A stretch of 64,000 nt of DNA from Streptomyces flavofungini (lineage in GTDB: Bacteria; Actinomycetota; Actinomycetes; Streptomycetales; Streptomycetaceae), in contig NZ_CP128846.1 in the NCBI RefSeq assembly GCF_030388665.1, forward strand, positions 5,406,501-5,470,500. Reading direction: 5' to 3'. How positions within the stretch are numbered: position 1 is the stretch's first letter; the number at the start of each line of letters is the position of its first letter. Under the pieces are notes generated by a model, which had not been told where the DNA came from, ran no database searches, and was given only the letters and a program-made list of their open reading frames with translations. This document shows positions 8,056-15,903 of the stretch, piece after piece. The position numbers and the translations under genes are program-made.

Positions 8056-9561
8056 TTGTCTACGTCCGCACTGTCCCCGGCCGCGCGGCTGCGTGGCCGC
8101 AAGCCCGACTGGCTGAACGACCCGAAGGTCTGGCGCACCGAGGTCCTGGCCGGCCTCGTGGTCGCCCTCGCCCTGATCCCCGAGGCGATCTCCTTCTCGA
8201 TCATCGCCGACGTCGATCCGGCGATCGGCCTGTTCGCGTCCTTCACCATGGCCGTGGTGATCTCGATCGTCGGCGGACGCCGGGCGATGATCTCCGCCGC
8301 GACCGGCGCGGTGGCCTTGGTCATCGCGCCGCTCAACCGCGAACACGGCCTGGGCTACCTGATCGCCGCGGTCATCCTGGCCGGCGTCTTCCAGGTCGTC
8401 CTGGGCGCGCTCGGGGTGGCCAAGCTGATGCGGTTCGTGCCCCGATCGGTGATGGTCGGTTTCGTCAACGCGCTGGCCATCCTGATCTTCATGGCGCAGG
8501 TCCCCGAGATGCATGACGTGCCCTGGCCCGTCTACCCGCTGATCATCGGCGGCCTCGCGCTCATGGTGTTCTTCCCGAAGGTCACCAAGGTGATCCCGGC
8601 GCCGCTGGTCTCCATCGTCATCCTCACGGTGATCACGGTCGCCGCCGGGATCGCGGTGCCGACCGTCGGAGACAAGGGCGAGCTGCCCTCGTCCCTGCCG
8701 GTGCCGGGGCTGCCGGACGTGCCGTTCACGATGGACACCCTGACCACCATCGCCCCCTACGCGCTCGCGATGGCGCTGGTCGGCCTGATGGAATCCCTGA
8801 TGACGGCCAAGCTCGTCGACGAGATCACCGACACCCACTCCAGCAAGACTCGTGAGTCCATCGGCCAGGGCATCGCCAACATCGTCACCGGCTTCTTCGG
8901 CGGCATGGGCGGCTGCGCCATGATCGGCCAGACGATGATCAACGTACGGGTGTCCGGCGCCCGCACCCGCCTGTCCACGTTCCTGGCGGGCTCGTTCCTG
9001 ATGGTGCTGTGCGTCGTCTTCGGGCCGGTCGTCTCCGACATCCCGATGGCCGCCCTGGTCGCCGTGATGGTGATGGTGTCCTTCGCGACCTTCGACTGGC
9101 ACTCCATCGCGCCCAAGACCCTCAAGCGGATGCCCACCGGCGAGATCGCCGTCATGGTCATCACTGTGGCCTGCGTGGTCGCCACCCACAACCTCGCCAT
9201 CGGCGTCGTCGTCGGATCCCTCACGGCCATGGTCATCTTCGCCAAGCGCGTCGCCCACCTCGCCAACGTCACCGCGGTCACCGACCCCGACGGCGACAGC
9301 GTCGTCTACTCCGTGACCGGCGAGCTGTTCTTCGCCTCCTCCAACGACCTCGTCGGCCAGTTCAACTACGCCACCGACCCCGACAAGGTCGTCATCGACC
9401 TCACCGCCGCCCACATCTGGGACGCCTCCTCGGTCGCCGCTCTCGACGCGATCGAGACGAAGTACGCCCAGCGCGGCAAGACGGTCGAGATTATCGGCCT
9501 CAACAAGCCGAGCGCCCAGATCCACGAGAAGCTCAGCGGCGAACTCACCGGGAGTCATTAG
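8056..9561 (+). CDS. SulP family anion transporter with STAS domain
   Basis: A protein of about 501 aa. After a short polar N-terminus (STSALSPAARLRGRKPDWLN) comes the SulP core: EVLAGLVVALALIPEAISFS is the conserved TM1 signature, and hydrophobic helices continue to about residue 390. The C-terminal 100 residues form a STAS domain (DKVVIDLTAAHIWDASSVAA, with the conserved D-x-S-x-x). The family moves sulfate, bicarbonate or other anions, driven by Na+ or H+; with no neighbouring sulfate or carbonic anhydrase genes the ion is unclear. The start is uncertain: TTG 8056 fits conserved homologues, GTG 8029 is an alternative. A 330-base region between the MerR operator and this start contains no recognisable gene. 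It is followed by a strong hairpin. Confidence 0.85.
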   Translation: MSTSALSPAARLRGRKPDWLNDPKVWRTEVLAGLVVALALIPEAISFSIIADVDPAIGLFASFTMAVVISIVGGRRAMISAATGAVALVIAPLNREHGLGYLIAAVILAGVFQVVLGALGVAKLMRFVPRSVMVGFVNALAILIFMAQVPEMHDVPWPVYPLIIGGLALMVFFPKVTKVIPAPLVSIVILTVITVAAGIAVPTVGDKGELPSSLPVPGLPDVPFTMDTLTTIAPYALAMALVGLMESLMTAKLVDEITDTHSSKTRESIGQGIANIVTGFFGGMGGCAMIGQTMINVRVSGARTRLSTFLAGSFLMVLCVVFGPVVSDIPMAALVAVMVMVSFATFDWHSIAPKTLKRMPTGEIAVMVITVACVVATHNLAIGVVVGSLTAMVIFAKRVAHLANVTAVTDPDGDSVVYSVTGELFFASSNDLVGQFNYATDPDKVVIDLTAAHIWDASSVAALDAIETKYAQRGKTVEIIGLNKPSAQIHEKLSGELTGSH

Positions 9562-9578
9562 CTCGCATCGGTACGATT

Positions 9579-9615
9579 GATGGCCGCAAGAAGCCGTGGG
9601 CTTCTTGCGGCCATC
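9579..9615 (+). terminator. Terminator hairpin after SulP gene
   Basis: Perfect 17-bp stem (GATGGCCGCAAGAAGCC and its complement) with a 3-base loop GTG, 17 bases after the transporter stop. There is no U-tract, as usual in streptomycetes. Confidence 0.8.
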
Positions 9616-9686
9616 GTTCTGCGCAGACCAACAGTGTCCCTCCCCTCGTAGCGTGGAGTCCGTGATTGCAGGGGAAGTTGGGGTTC

Positions 9687-9859
9687 ATGGGGCTCAAGCA
9701 ACGGACGTACACGCCTGAGTTTCGTGAGGGTGCTGTACGCATCGTGATCGAGACGGGCAGGCCGATCCCGGAGGTCGCCGAGGAACTCGGCGTGCACTCC
9801 GGCACGCTGCACAGCTGGGTGTCGCGGTGGCGCCGCAACGGCTCCGCGTCGTCCGACCG
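9687..9859 (+). pseudogene. IS3-family transposase OrfA fragment
   Basis: From ATG 9687 the sequence encodes KQRTYTPEFREGAVRIVIE, then RPIPEVAEELGVHSGTLHSW and VSRWRRNGSASSD, the N-terminal HTH of IS3-family (IS2/IS150-like) OrfA proteins. It stops resembling OrfA after about 57 residues, where the sequence switches, in another frame, to the integrase remnant. The OrfB catalytic (DDE) part is absent. The bases just upstream (about 9637-9665) may be the IS left end, but no matching right inverted repeat was seen. It marks an IS insertion into the integrase gene followed by deletion. Confidence 0.7.
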
Positions 9860-9964
9860 GCCGGCATCACCATGGACGTGTACACGCACGTTGTGCACGA
9901 CACCCAGCGGGAAGCGATCAGCCACATGGATAGGCTGCTCAAGCGCCGTCGACCGGCCGCCTGA
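9860..9964 (+). pseudogene. Tyrosine integrase C-terminal remnant
   Basis: The last 34 codons of a phage-type tyrosine recombinase: AGITMDVYTHVVHDTQREAI then SHMDRLLKRRRPAA and stop. The MDVYTHV motif contains the nucleophilic Tyr (codon 9881-9883), as in integrases of actinomycete integrative elements. All upstream catalytic residues (Arg, Lys, HxxR, His) are gone, replaced by the OrfA fragment. The 3' end lies 56 bases from the 3' end of tRNA-Arg(CCT), the standard int-att arrangement. It cannot be functional. Confidence 0.75.
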
Positions 9965-9978
9965 GGGGGACTGCCGTC

Positions 9979-10014
9979 AAAAGGCCCCGGACCATGATCG
10001 GTCCGGGGCCTTTT
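9979..10014. terminator. Bidirectional terminator between int remnant and tRNA-Arg
   Basis: A perfect 15-bp stem (AAAAGGCCCCGGACC) with loop ATGATC; the A/T ends give a U-run in both directions. It lies immediately downstream of tRNA-Arg on the minus strand and downstream of the integrase remnant on the plus strand. Confidence 0.85.
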
Positions 10015-10020
10015 GCCTGG

Positions 10021-10093
10021 TGCCCCCGGCAGGATTCGAACCTGCGACACCCGCTTTAGGAGAGCGGTGCTCTATCCCCTGAGCTACGAAGGC
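10021..10093 (-). tRNA. tRNA-Arg (anticodon CCT)
   Basis: The minus strand folds as a standard 73-nt tRNA: acceptor GCCTTCG/CGGGGGC with two G-U pairs, D-arm GCTCAGGGGATAGAGC, anticodon stem CCGCT/AGCGG with loop CTCCTAA (anticodon CCT, decodes AGG), T-arm GCAGG TTCGAAT CCTGC, discriminator A. The following bases CCA appear encoded. It is the probable integration target of the element on its 3' side. Confidence 0.95.
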
Positions 10094-10202
10094 AGACCAG
10101 GACAGCGTAGCGGATCGAGGTGTGGGGCCGGATGGTGGTGGGGGCGGTGCCCGGCAGGGGGCCGAGGTGTCCTGTGGACGGCCCCGTGCCCGCTCGCGGG
10201 TG

Positions 10203-11102
10203 CTACCCCGCGTCGCCTTCGAGGAGCGCGATCAGCGAGGTGAGCGTGGGCAGGGATGCCGACGCGGTCCGGTAGACCATCACGATGTGGCGCTCCGGGG
10301 GCGGGGTGAGGGGGAGGACGTCCACCCGAGAGGGGCGCAGGCGGAGCATCAGGTCCGTGACCGTGGCGACGCCGACCCCCGCCTCCACGAGGGCCAGCGT
10401 CGCCGCCGTGTCCGTCACCTCGTGGTGGACCCGGGGTTCGAAGCCCGCCCGGCGGCAGGCCGTGCGGATCGCCCTGCCGTAGTACGTGGACGGGGACGGC
10501 AGGATCCAGGGGAGCGGCTCGGCCTCGGTGAGGGGCAGGGGCGCGGGCGGGCGGTCGGCGTACGTCCCCGGCGGCAGCGCCAGCGCGAAGCGTTCCGTGC
10601 GCAGGTGGCGTACGCGCAGGCCGGGGTCGCGGGGGATCGGCACGTCCGGGTAGTCCAGGCCGAGCGCCAGGTCCGCCGTCCCCGACGCCACCGCGTCGTA
10701 CACGTCGTCCACCTCCATGTCCCTGCTGCGCACCTCCAGGCCGGGATGCGCCTCGCGGGCCCGGCGCAGTGCCTCGGGCAGGATGTCCGCCGCCGCCGTC
10801 GCGAACAGCGCCACCCGCAGGACCCCGGTGATCTCGGTGCGGGTTCGCTCCACGGCCGCCATCGCCTCCGCCTCCGCGGCGAGGATCCGCTCCGCGTGCT
10901 CGGCTAGCGTGCGGCCCGCCTCGGTCAGCTCCACCCTGCGGCCCGCCCGGCGCAGCAGCTCCCGGCCCGTGGCCCGCTCCAGTGCCGCGATCTGCTGGGA
11001 CACGCCGCCCGGCGTGTACCCGAGCGCCGCGGCCACCGCCGTGATCGTTCCTCTTCTGGACAGTTCCATGAGGGAGCGCAGCTGGGCGCTGGTCCAGTTC
11101 AC
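10203..11102 (-). CDS. LysR family transcriptional regulator
   Basis: With GTG 11102 as start (NWTSAQLRSLMELSRRGTIT) the protein is 299 aa, the usual LTTR length. The winged HTH follows: AVAAALGYTPGGVSQQIAAL, then ERATGRELLRRAGRRVELTE. The effector domain spans about residues 90-295. The same frame stays open 63 codons further upstream, but that stretch is built from DNA tandem repeats (HRYTKE repeats, KYEQYEQSEKYEK) and is probably not translated; no good ribosome-binding site supports either start. It is divergent from the FAD oxidase-hglS-aldehyde dehydrogenase operon, so it is the likely regulator of that catabolic operon. Confidence 0.82.
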   Translation of the reverse strand: MNWTSAQLRSLMELSRRGTITAVAAALGYTPGGVSQQIAALERATGRELLRRAGRRVELTEAGRTLAEHAERILAAEAEAMAAVERTRTEITGVLRVALFATAAADILPEALRRAREAHPGLEVRSRDMEVDDVYDAVASGTADLALGLDYPDVPIPRDPGLRVRHLRTERFALALPPGTYADRPPAPLPLTEAEPLPWILPSPSTYYGRAIRTACRRAGFEPRVHHEVTDTAATLALVEAGVGVATVTDLMLRLRPSRVDVLPLTPPPERHIVMVYRTASASLPTLTSLIALLEGDAG

Positions 11103-11175
11103 GGGGCGGGGGAGGGCGCGGGGCCGCGGCACGGTGCGGGGGCGCGGTCGGGGGTCGGCATCGTGCGCCTCCGTC

Positions 11176-11279
11176 TTCTCGTACTTCTCGCTCTGCTCGT
11201 ACTGCTCGTACTTCTCGTTCCTGGGCGCGTTCGTCCAGCGGTGTTCCTTCGTATAGCGGTGTTCCTTCGTATAGCGATG
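11176..11279. repeat. Tandem repeats upstream of the LysR gene
   Basis: Two exact 18-bp copies of AGCGGTGTTCCTTCGTAT (11237-11272), with a third partial copy, adjoin a stretch of CTCGTACTTCT-like units (11176-11222). They lie between the LysR gene and the divergent operon and create a fortuitous open frame of charged repeats. They could affect promoter spacing; no operator dyad was seen inside them. Confidence 0.6.
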
Positions 11280-11404
11280 CTCAACGGTCACGCGCAGGAT
11301 CTGTTCATGGACGTCAATGGTCGCGCTGCTGCACGATGACCGGTAGATCGCGTCGAGCTCCTGTTGACTGCCCCTTGCCCCTGCCGAGTGGGAGGGATCG
11401 CACC

Positions 11405-12583
11405 GTGACCGCTACGTCCGGCACCCCCTCGACCGTCATCGTCGGCGGCGGCGTCATGGGCGTCTCCATCGCCTTCCACCTCGCCGAGGCCGGGGTCGAG
11501 GACATCGTCGTCGTCGAGCGCGGCACGCTCGGGTGCGGCAGTTCGGGCAAGCCGATCGGGGGCGTACGGGCGCAGTTCTCCGACCCGGTCAACATCGAGC
11601 TCGGGCTGCGGAGCCTGCGGGCGTACGCGGACTTCGGGCGCAGGCCCGGCGGCGACATCCGGTTGGAGCAGGTCGGGTATCTGTTCCTGCTGAGCGAGGA
11701 AGCCGATCTCGCGGCCTTCGAGGAGAGCGTCGCCACGCAGAACGCCCTGGGGGTGCCGAGCCGCGTCATCAGCCCCTCGCGCGCTCGCGCGCTGTGTCCG
11801 TACGTACGTGAGGACGGCCTCGTCGGCGCCGTCCACTCGCCGGACGACGGCCACGCGCGGCCCGGCCTCGTCATCCAGGGCTACGCCCGCGCCGCCGCCC
11901 GCGCCGGAGTCCGGTTCCGCACCGGCACCACGGTCACCGGCGTGGACCTCGACGACGGCGGCGGGCGCGTCACCGCCGTCCGCACCGACCGCGGCGTCAT
12001 CCCCTGTTCCACCCTGGTGTGCGCCGCCGGCGCCTGGTCCGCCGGGGTCGGCGAGGCGGCCGGGGTGCGGCTGCCCGTGCGGCCCGTGCGGCGCCAGATC
12101 GCTCTCACCCGGCCCCTGGACCCGCCCGCCCCGCGCATCCCCTTCACCATCGACTTCTCCTCCACCGCCTACTTCCACAACAGCGACGACGGGCTGCTGA
12201 TCGGGCTGGCCGACCCCGCCCAGGAGGAGGGCTTCGACACCACCTGGACCGAGGAGTGGGTCGAGCTGTTCCGGGACGCGGCGCGGCGGCGCGCCCCCGC
12301 CCTCGCGGACCTGGAGATCGCCGAAGGATGGGCCGGGCTCTACGAGGTCACACCCGACCGCAACGCCCTGATCGGACGGGACGCACGCGTCTCCAACTTC
12401 CTTTACGCCACCGGGTTTTCCGGTCATGGGTTCCTTCAGGCCCCGGCTGTGGGAGAGGTTGTACGGGATCTCCACCTCGGGCGGCCGCCGTGCGTCGACG
12501 TCACCCCGCTCGGCGCCGACCGCTTCCAGGACGGCGACGGCGACGCGGCCGGCGGCGGGCGCCCCGAGGCCCACATCGTGTGA
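11405..12583 (+). CDS. FAD-dependent amino-acid/amine oxidase (DAO family), pipecolate oxidase-like
   Basis: A 392-aa protein starting at GTG 11405 behind GGAGGG. The N-terminus has the Rossmann FAD motif STVIVGGGVMGVSIAFHLAE, ending VVVERG. The GGVRAQF and GWAGLYEVTPDRNALIG regions and ATGFSGHGFLQAPAVGEVV are typical of the DAO superfamily (sarcosine, pipecolate or D-amino-acid oxidases). Its two downstream neighbours encode 2-oxoadipate dioxygenase and aminoadipate-semialdehyde dehydrogenase, so I infer an L-pipecolate oxidase role (AmaA-like), giving piperideine-6-carboxylate. Sequence alone cannot exclude sarcosine or proline-type substrates. It is the first gene of the operon. Confidence 0.75.
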   Translation: MTATSGTPSTVIVGGGVMGVSIAFHLAEAGVEDIVVVERGTLGCGSSGKPIGGVRAQFSDPVNIELGLRSLRAYADFGRRPGGDIRLEQVGYLFLLSEEADLAAFEESVATQNALGVPSRVISPSRARALCPYVREDGLVGAVHSPDDGHARPGLVIQGYARAAARAGVRFRTGTTVTGVDLDDGGGRVTAVRTDRGVIPCSTLVCAAGAWSAGVGEAAGVRLPVRPVRRQIALTRPLDPPAPRIPFTIDFSSTAYFHNSDDGLLIGLADPAQEEGFDTTWTEEWVELFRDAARRRAPALADLEIAEGWAGLYEVTPDRNALIGRDARVSNFLYATGFSGHGFLQAPAVGEVVRDLHLGRPPCVDVTPLGADRFQDGDGDAAGGGRPEAHIV

Positions 12584-12616
12584 CGAGCAGGATCTGGCCG
12601 ACAGGGAGGCACGTTG

Positions 12617-14140
12617 ATGGATCATCAGGCCGCGCGCGAGGTGTCCGGCGCCGACCCCGAGGGGGCCGCATGGCTCACTCCGTGGCAGCTCCGCGCCGCC
12701 TTCGCCGCCCGCCTCTCCACCATGTACGGGCGCGAGGTCCCCGCGTACACCACCCTCGTCGACGTCTCGCGCGAGGTGAACGAGGGCGTGCTGCGCGAGC
12801 GCGGCGCGGACGCCGAGCGGCTCGGGGCGATCGGGCGGGTGACCGCCGAGCGGCACGGGGCCATCCGGGTCGGGACGCCCGCCGAGCTGGCGCAGGTCGG
12901 CCGGGTCTTCGGCGCGCTCGGGATGCGGCCCGTCGGGTTCTACGACCTGCGCGAGGCCGCCGCCAGCGCCGTGCCCGTCGTGTCCACCGCCTTCCGGCCG
13001 GTCGACGGCGACGAGCTGGCCCGCAACCCCTTCCGCGTCTTCACCTCGCTGCTCACGCCGGCCGACCCCCGCTTCTTCGACGCCGACCTGCGGGCCGGGC
13101 TCGAACGGTTCCTGGGGGAGCGGGAGCTGTTCCCCGCCGAGCTGCTCGCCCTCGCCGACCGGGCCGAGGCGGAGCAGGGGCTGCCGGGCGGCGACGCCGA
13201 GCGGTTCCTGCAACTCGCCGTAGGAGCCTTCGAGTTGTCGCCCGAGCCGGTCGACCGGGCGTGGTACGAGACGCTGGAGCGGGTCTCCGCCGTCGCCGCC
13301 GACATCGGGGGCGTGCGCAGCACGCACATCAACCATCTGACCCCGCGCGTACTCGACATCGACGAGCTGTACCGGCGCATGACCGACCGGGGCGTCCGCA
13401 TGATCGACGCCATCCAGGGGCCGCCGAAGTGGGACGGACCGGACGTGCTGCTTCGCCAGACCTCCTTCCGGGCCCTCGACGAGCCGCGCGCCATGCGGGA
13501 GCCGGACGGCAGCGTGGTGGCGGGGGCGCTGCGGGTGCGGTTCGGGGAGGTGGAGGCGCGGGGGATCGCGCTGAGCCGACGGGGACGTGCGCTGTACGAC
13601 GAGTTGCTGGCGCGGCTCGACGCGGAGGGGGCGGACGGAGCGGCCGGGGCGTCCGGGACGGCCGGGGCGTCCGGAGCGTCCGGAGCGGCCGACCGCGCTC
13701 CCGCTGCCCCGACCACCCGCGCGGACCGCTCCCGCGCCCTCTGGCCCGACCACTTCCCCCGCACCGAGCACGGCCTCGCCGAACGCGGCCTCGCCCACTT
13801 CACGTACCACGTCGTCGCCGACCGGCCCCGCGACGGCCGCACGCCGCCGACGGACCTGCCCGGGCTCCTGAGCGAGGGCTGGGTGCGCGCCGACCCCATC
13901 GTGTACGAGGACTTCCTGCCCCGGTCCGCCGCCGGGATCTTCCAGTCCAACCTGGACGGCTCCGGCACCCGCAAGGACGGCGAGGCGGGTGCCGCGTACG
14001 ACAGCGACTGGCTGTCCGGCGCCGTCGGTCGCGAGGTGCTGGATCCGTTCGCCCTGTACGAGGGGCAGCAGGCGGAGTCCCTCGGGCGGGTCGCGGAGGA
14101 ACTGCGGCTCGAACGGGTAGAGGTGACGCCGACTGTCTGA
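12617..14140 (+). CDS. hglS: 2-oxoadipate dioxygenase/decarboxylase, HglS (DUF1338) family
   Basis: A 507-aa protein starting at ATG 12617 with GGGAGG upstream. It has the VOC-like HglS/YdcJ features: a metal-site His near residue 80 (AERHGAIRVGTPAEL), the STHINHLTPRVLDID motif (His237/His240) and a late acidic metal ligand region VYEDFLPRSAAGIFQSNL. HglS is an Fe(II) enzyme converting 2-oxoadipate to D-2-hydroxyglutarate in bacterial lysine breakdown. A low-complexity Gly-Ala-Ser-Asp segment (about residues 335-373) interrupts the sequence and looks like a repeat expansion on a surface loop. The neighbours fit aminoadipate catabolism; the transaminase that would link the aldehyde dehydrogenase product to 2-oxoadipate is not in the window. 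Confidence 0.85.
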   Translation: MDHQAAREVSGADPEGAAWLTPWQLRAAFAARLSTMYGREVPAYTTLVDVSREVNEGVLRERGADAERLGAIGRVTAERHGAIRVGTPAELAQVGRVFGALGMRPVGFYDLREAAASAVPVVSTAFRPVDGDELARNPFRVFTSLLTPADPRFFDADLRAGLERFLGERELFPAELLALADRAEAEQGLPGGDAERFLQLAVGAFELSPEPVDRAWYETLERVSAVAADIGGVRSTHINHLTPRVLDIDELYRRMTDRGVRMIDAIQGPPKWDGPDVLLRQTSFRALDEPRAMREPDGSVVAGALRVRFGEVEARGIALSRRGRALYDELLARLDAEGADGAAGASGTAGASGASGAADRAPAAPTTRADRSRALWPDHFPRTEHGLAERGLAHFTYHVVADRPRDGRTPPTDLPGLLSEGWVRADPIVYEDFLPRSAAGIFQSNLDGSGTRKDGEAGAAYDSDWLSGAVGREVLDPFALYEGQQAESLGRVAEELRLERVEVTPTV

Positions 14141-14259
14141 CCGACCGCCCTGACCCGGACAGGTTCTGTCCTGGTCCCGAGCCCGGGTGCTGTCGACATT
14201 CCGCCACCCGGGCCGCTCGCCCCCGGCCCGCTCACGGCCCGCCGATCCGAAGGAGACCC

Positions 14260-15810
14260 ATGCCCCGCACCCTCCCCACCACCGACGACCTCCGTACCCG
14301 GGCCCGCGCCGCCCTCGACCGCGTCGGCGTCACGCTCGACGAAGGCGCGGGCGGCGGCGGAACCGAGCGCGAGGTCTGCCACGCGCGTACGCCGCTGACC
14401 GGCGAGCGCCTGTTCCCCGTGCGCGCCGCCACCCCGGCCGATGTCGAGGAGGCCGTCGCCGACGCGCACCGGGCCTTCCTCGACTGGCGCTCCACCCCGG
14501 CCCCGCGCCGGGGCGAACTGGTTCGCAGACTCGGCGAGTTGCTGCGCGAGCACCAGGAGGACCTGGCCGACCTCGTCACCGTCGAAGCGGGCAAGATCCG
14601 CTCCGAGGCGCTCGGTGAGGTCCAGGAGATGATCGACATCTGCGACTTCGCGGTGGGCCTGTCCCGGCAGCTGTACGGACGGACCATCGCCTCCGAGCGG
14701 CCCGGGCACCGGCTCACCGAGACCTGGCACCCGCTGGGCGTCGTCGGCGTCGTCTCCGCGTTCAACTTCCCCTGCGCGGTGTGGTCGTGGAACACGGCCG
14801 TGGCCCTGGCCTGCGGCGACACCGTCGTCTGGAAGCCGTCCGAGCTGACCCCGCTGATCTCCCTCGCCTGCGCGCGGCTCCTCGAACGGGCCGCCGAGGA
14901 CGTCGGCGCCCCCGACGGCGTGCACCGGCTCGTCATCGGCGACCGGGCCGTCGGCGAACAACTCGTCGACGACTCCCGGGTCGCGCTCGTCAGCGCCACC
15001 GGGTCCACCCGCATGGGGCGCGAGGTGGGGCCCCGCGTCGCCGCCCGGTTCGGCCGGACGCTGCTCGAACTCGGCGGCAACAACGCCGCCGTCGTCGCGC
15101 CCTCCGCCGACCTGGACCTCGCCGTGCAGGGCATCGTGTTCGCGGCGGCGGGCACGGCCGGACAGCGGTGCACCACGCTGCGCCGCCTCATCGTGCACCG
15201 CGACATCGCCGACACCCTCGTGGCCCGGCTCACCGCCGCCTACGCCAAGCTGCCCGTCGGCGACCCCTTCGACGAGGCCACCCTCGTCGGGCCGCTGATC
15301 TCCACGGCCGCGCTCGACCGCATGCAGGAGGCCGTGGCCCGCGCCCAGGCCGAGGGCGGCAAGGTGCTCGCGGGCGGCGGCCGGAGGTTCGCGGACCTCG
15401 CGCCCGACGCCGCGTACGTCGAGCCGGTGATCGTCCGCGTCGGCGCGCAGACCGGGATCGTCCGCGAGGAGACCTTCGCGCCCATCCTGTACGTCATGAC
15501 GTACGAGACGCTGGAGGAGGCGATCGCCCTGCACAACGACGTGCCGCAGGGCCTGTCCTCCAGCATCTTCACCCGCGACCAGGCCGAGGCCGAGCTGTTC
15601 CTGTCCGCCGAGGGGTCCGACTGCGGCATCGCCAACGTCAACATCGGCACGAGCGGGGCGGAGATCGGCGGGGCGTTCGGCGGCGAGAAGGAGACCGGCG
15701 GCGGGCGGGAGTCCGGGTCCGACGCGTGGCGGGCGTACATGCGGTCCGCGACGAACACCGTCAACTACTCGGGGCGGCTCGCGCTCGCGCAGAACGTCAG
15801 CTTCCTGTGA
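14260..15810 (+). CDS. L-aminoadipate-semialdehyde dehydrogenase (ALDH7/AmaB-like)
   Basis: A 516-aa NAD(P)-dependent aldehyde dehydrogenase starting at ATG 14260 behind AAGGAG. The active-site Glu lies in TLLELGGNNAAVV (Glu270) and the nucleophilic Cys in AAGTAGQRCTTLRRL (Cys304). The C-terminal NIGTSGAEIGGAFGGEKETG and ESGSDAWRAYMRSATNTVNY are hallmarks of the ALDH7 (antiquitin, AmaB, Pcd) branch, which oxidises 2-aminoadipate 6-semialdehyde/P6C to 2-aminoadipate. It is the third gene of the operon with the FAD oxidase and HglS; the 119-base gap to hglS holds no obvious terminator. Lysine or pipecolate catabolism is the best reading. Confidence 0.85.
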   Translation: MPRTLPTTDDLRTRARAALDRVGVTLDEGAGGGGTEREVCHARTPLTGERLFPVRAATPADVEEAVADAHRAFLDWRSTPAPRRGELVRRLGELLREHQEDLADLVTVEAGKIRSEALGEVQEMIDICDFAVGLSRQLYGRTIASERPGHRLTETWHPLGVVGVVSAFNFPCAVWSWNTAVALACGDTVVWKPSELTPLISLACARLLERAAEDVGAPDGVHRLVIGDRAVGEQLVDDSRVALVSATGSTRMGREVGPRVAARFGRTLLELGGNNAAVVAPSADLDLAVQGIVFAAAGTAGQRCTTLRRLIVHRDIADTLVARLTAAYAKLPVGDPFDEATLVGPLISTAALDRMQEAVARAQAEGGKVLAGGGRRFADLAPDAAYVEPVIVRVGAQTGIVREETFAPILYVMTYETLEEAIALHNDVPQGLSSSIFTRDQAEAELFLSAEGSDCGIANVNIGTSGAEIGGAFGGEKETGGGRESGSDAWRAYMRSATNTVNYSGRLALAQNVSFL

Positions 15811-15903
15811 CGGTGGGGCGGTTGAGGCGGCTGTGACCGTGGGGCGTACGGGCCGTGTGGGGCCGCCGCGACCCCCGGTACGCGAATCGCCCTGAACGGC
15901 CCC

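Larger units (their letters stand above)
2095..10062. mobile_element. Decayed integrative element in tRNA-Arg(CCT)
   Basis: Three things define this segment. The intact tRNA-Arg(CCT) at 10021-10093 (minus strand) has its 3' end pointing into the segment. A partial copy of the tRNA 3' half, about 36 of 39 positions identical including CCCCGGCAGGATTCGAACCT, lies 7.9 kb away at 2095-2133 in the same orientation. The C-terminal end of a tyrosine integrase with its catalytic Tyr sits beside the tRNA at 9860-9964. Tyrosine-integrase elements of actinomycetes insert into tRNA 3' ends and restore the tRNA at one end, with int next to the att site. No replication or transfer genes remain, so this would be a cargo-only remnant (two TetR, two MFS, MerR, SulP, a broken monooxygenase). 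The mismatches in the left copy indicate age or recombination. Confidence 0.65.

Noticed and set aside
11103..11291. 63-codon N-terminal extension of the LysR protein
   Set aside because: It is made of DNA tandem repeats, has no ribosome-binding site and gives a length beyond the LTTR norm; the start was set at 11102.
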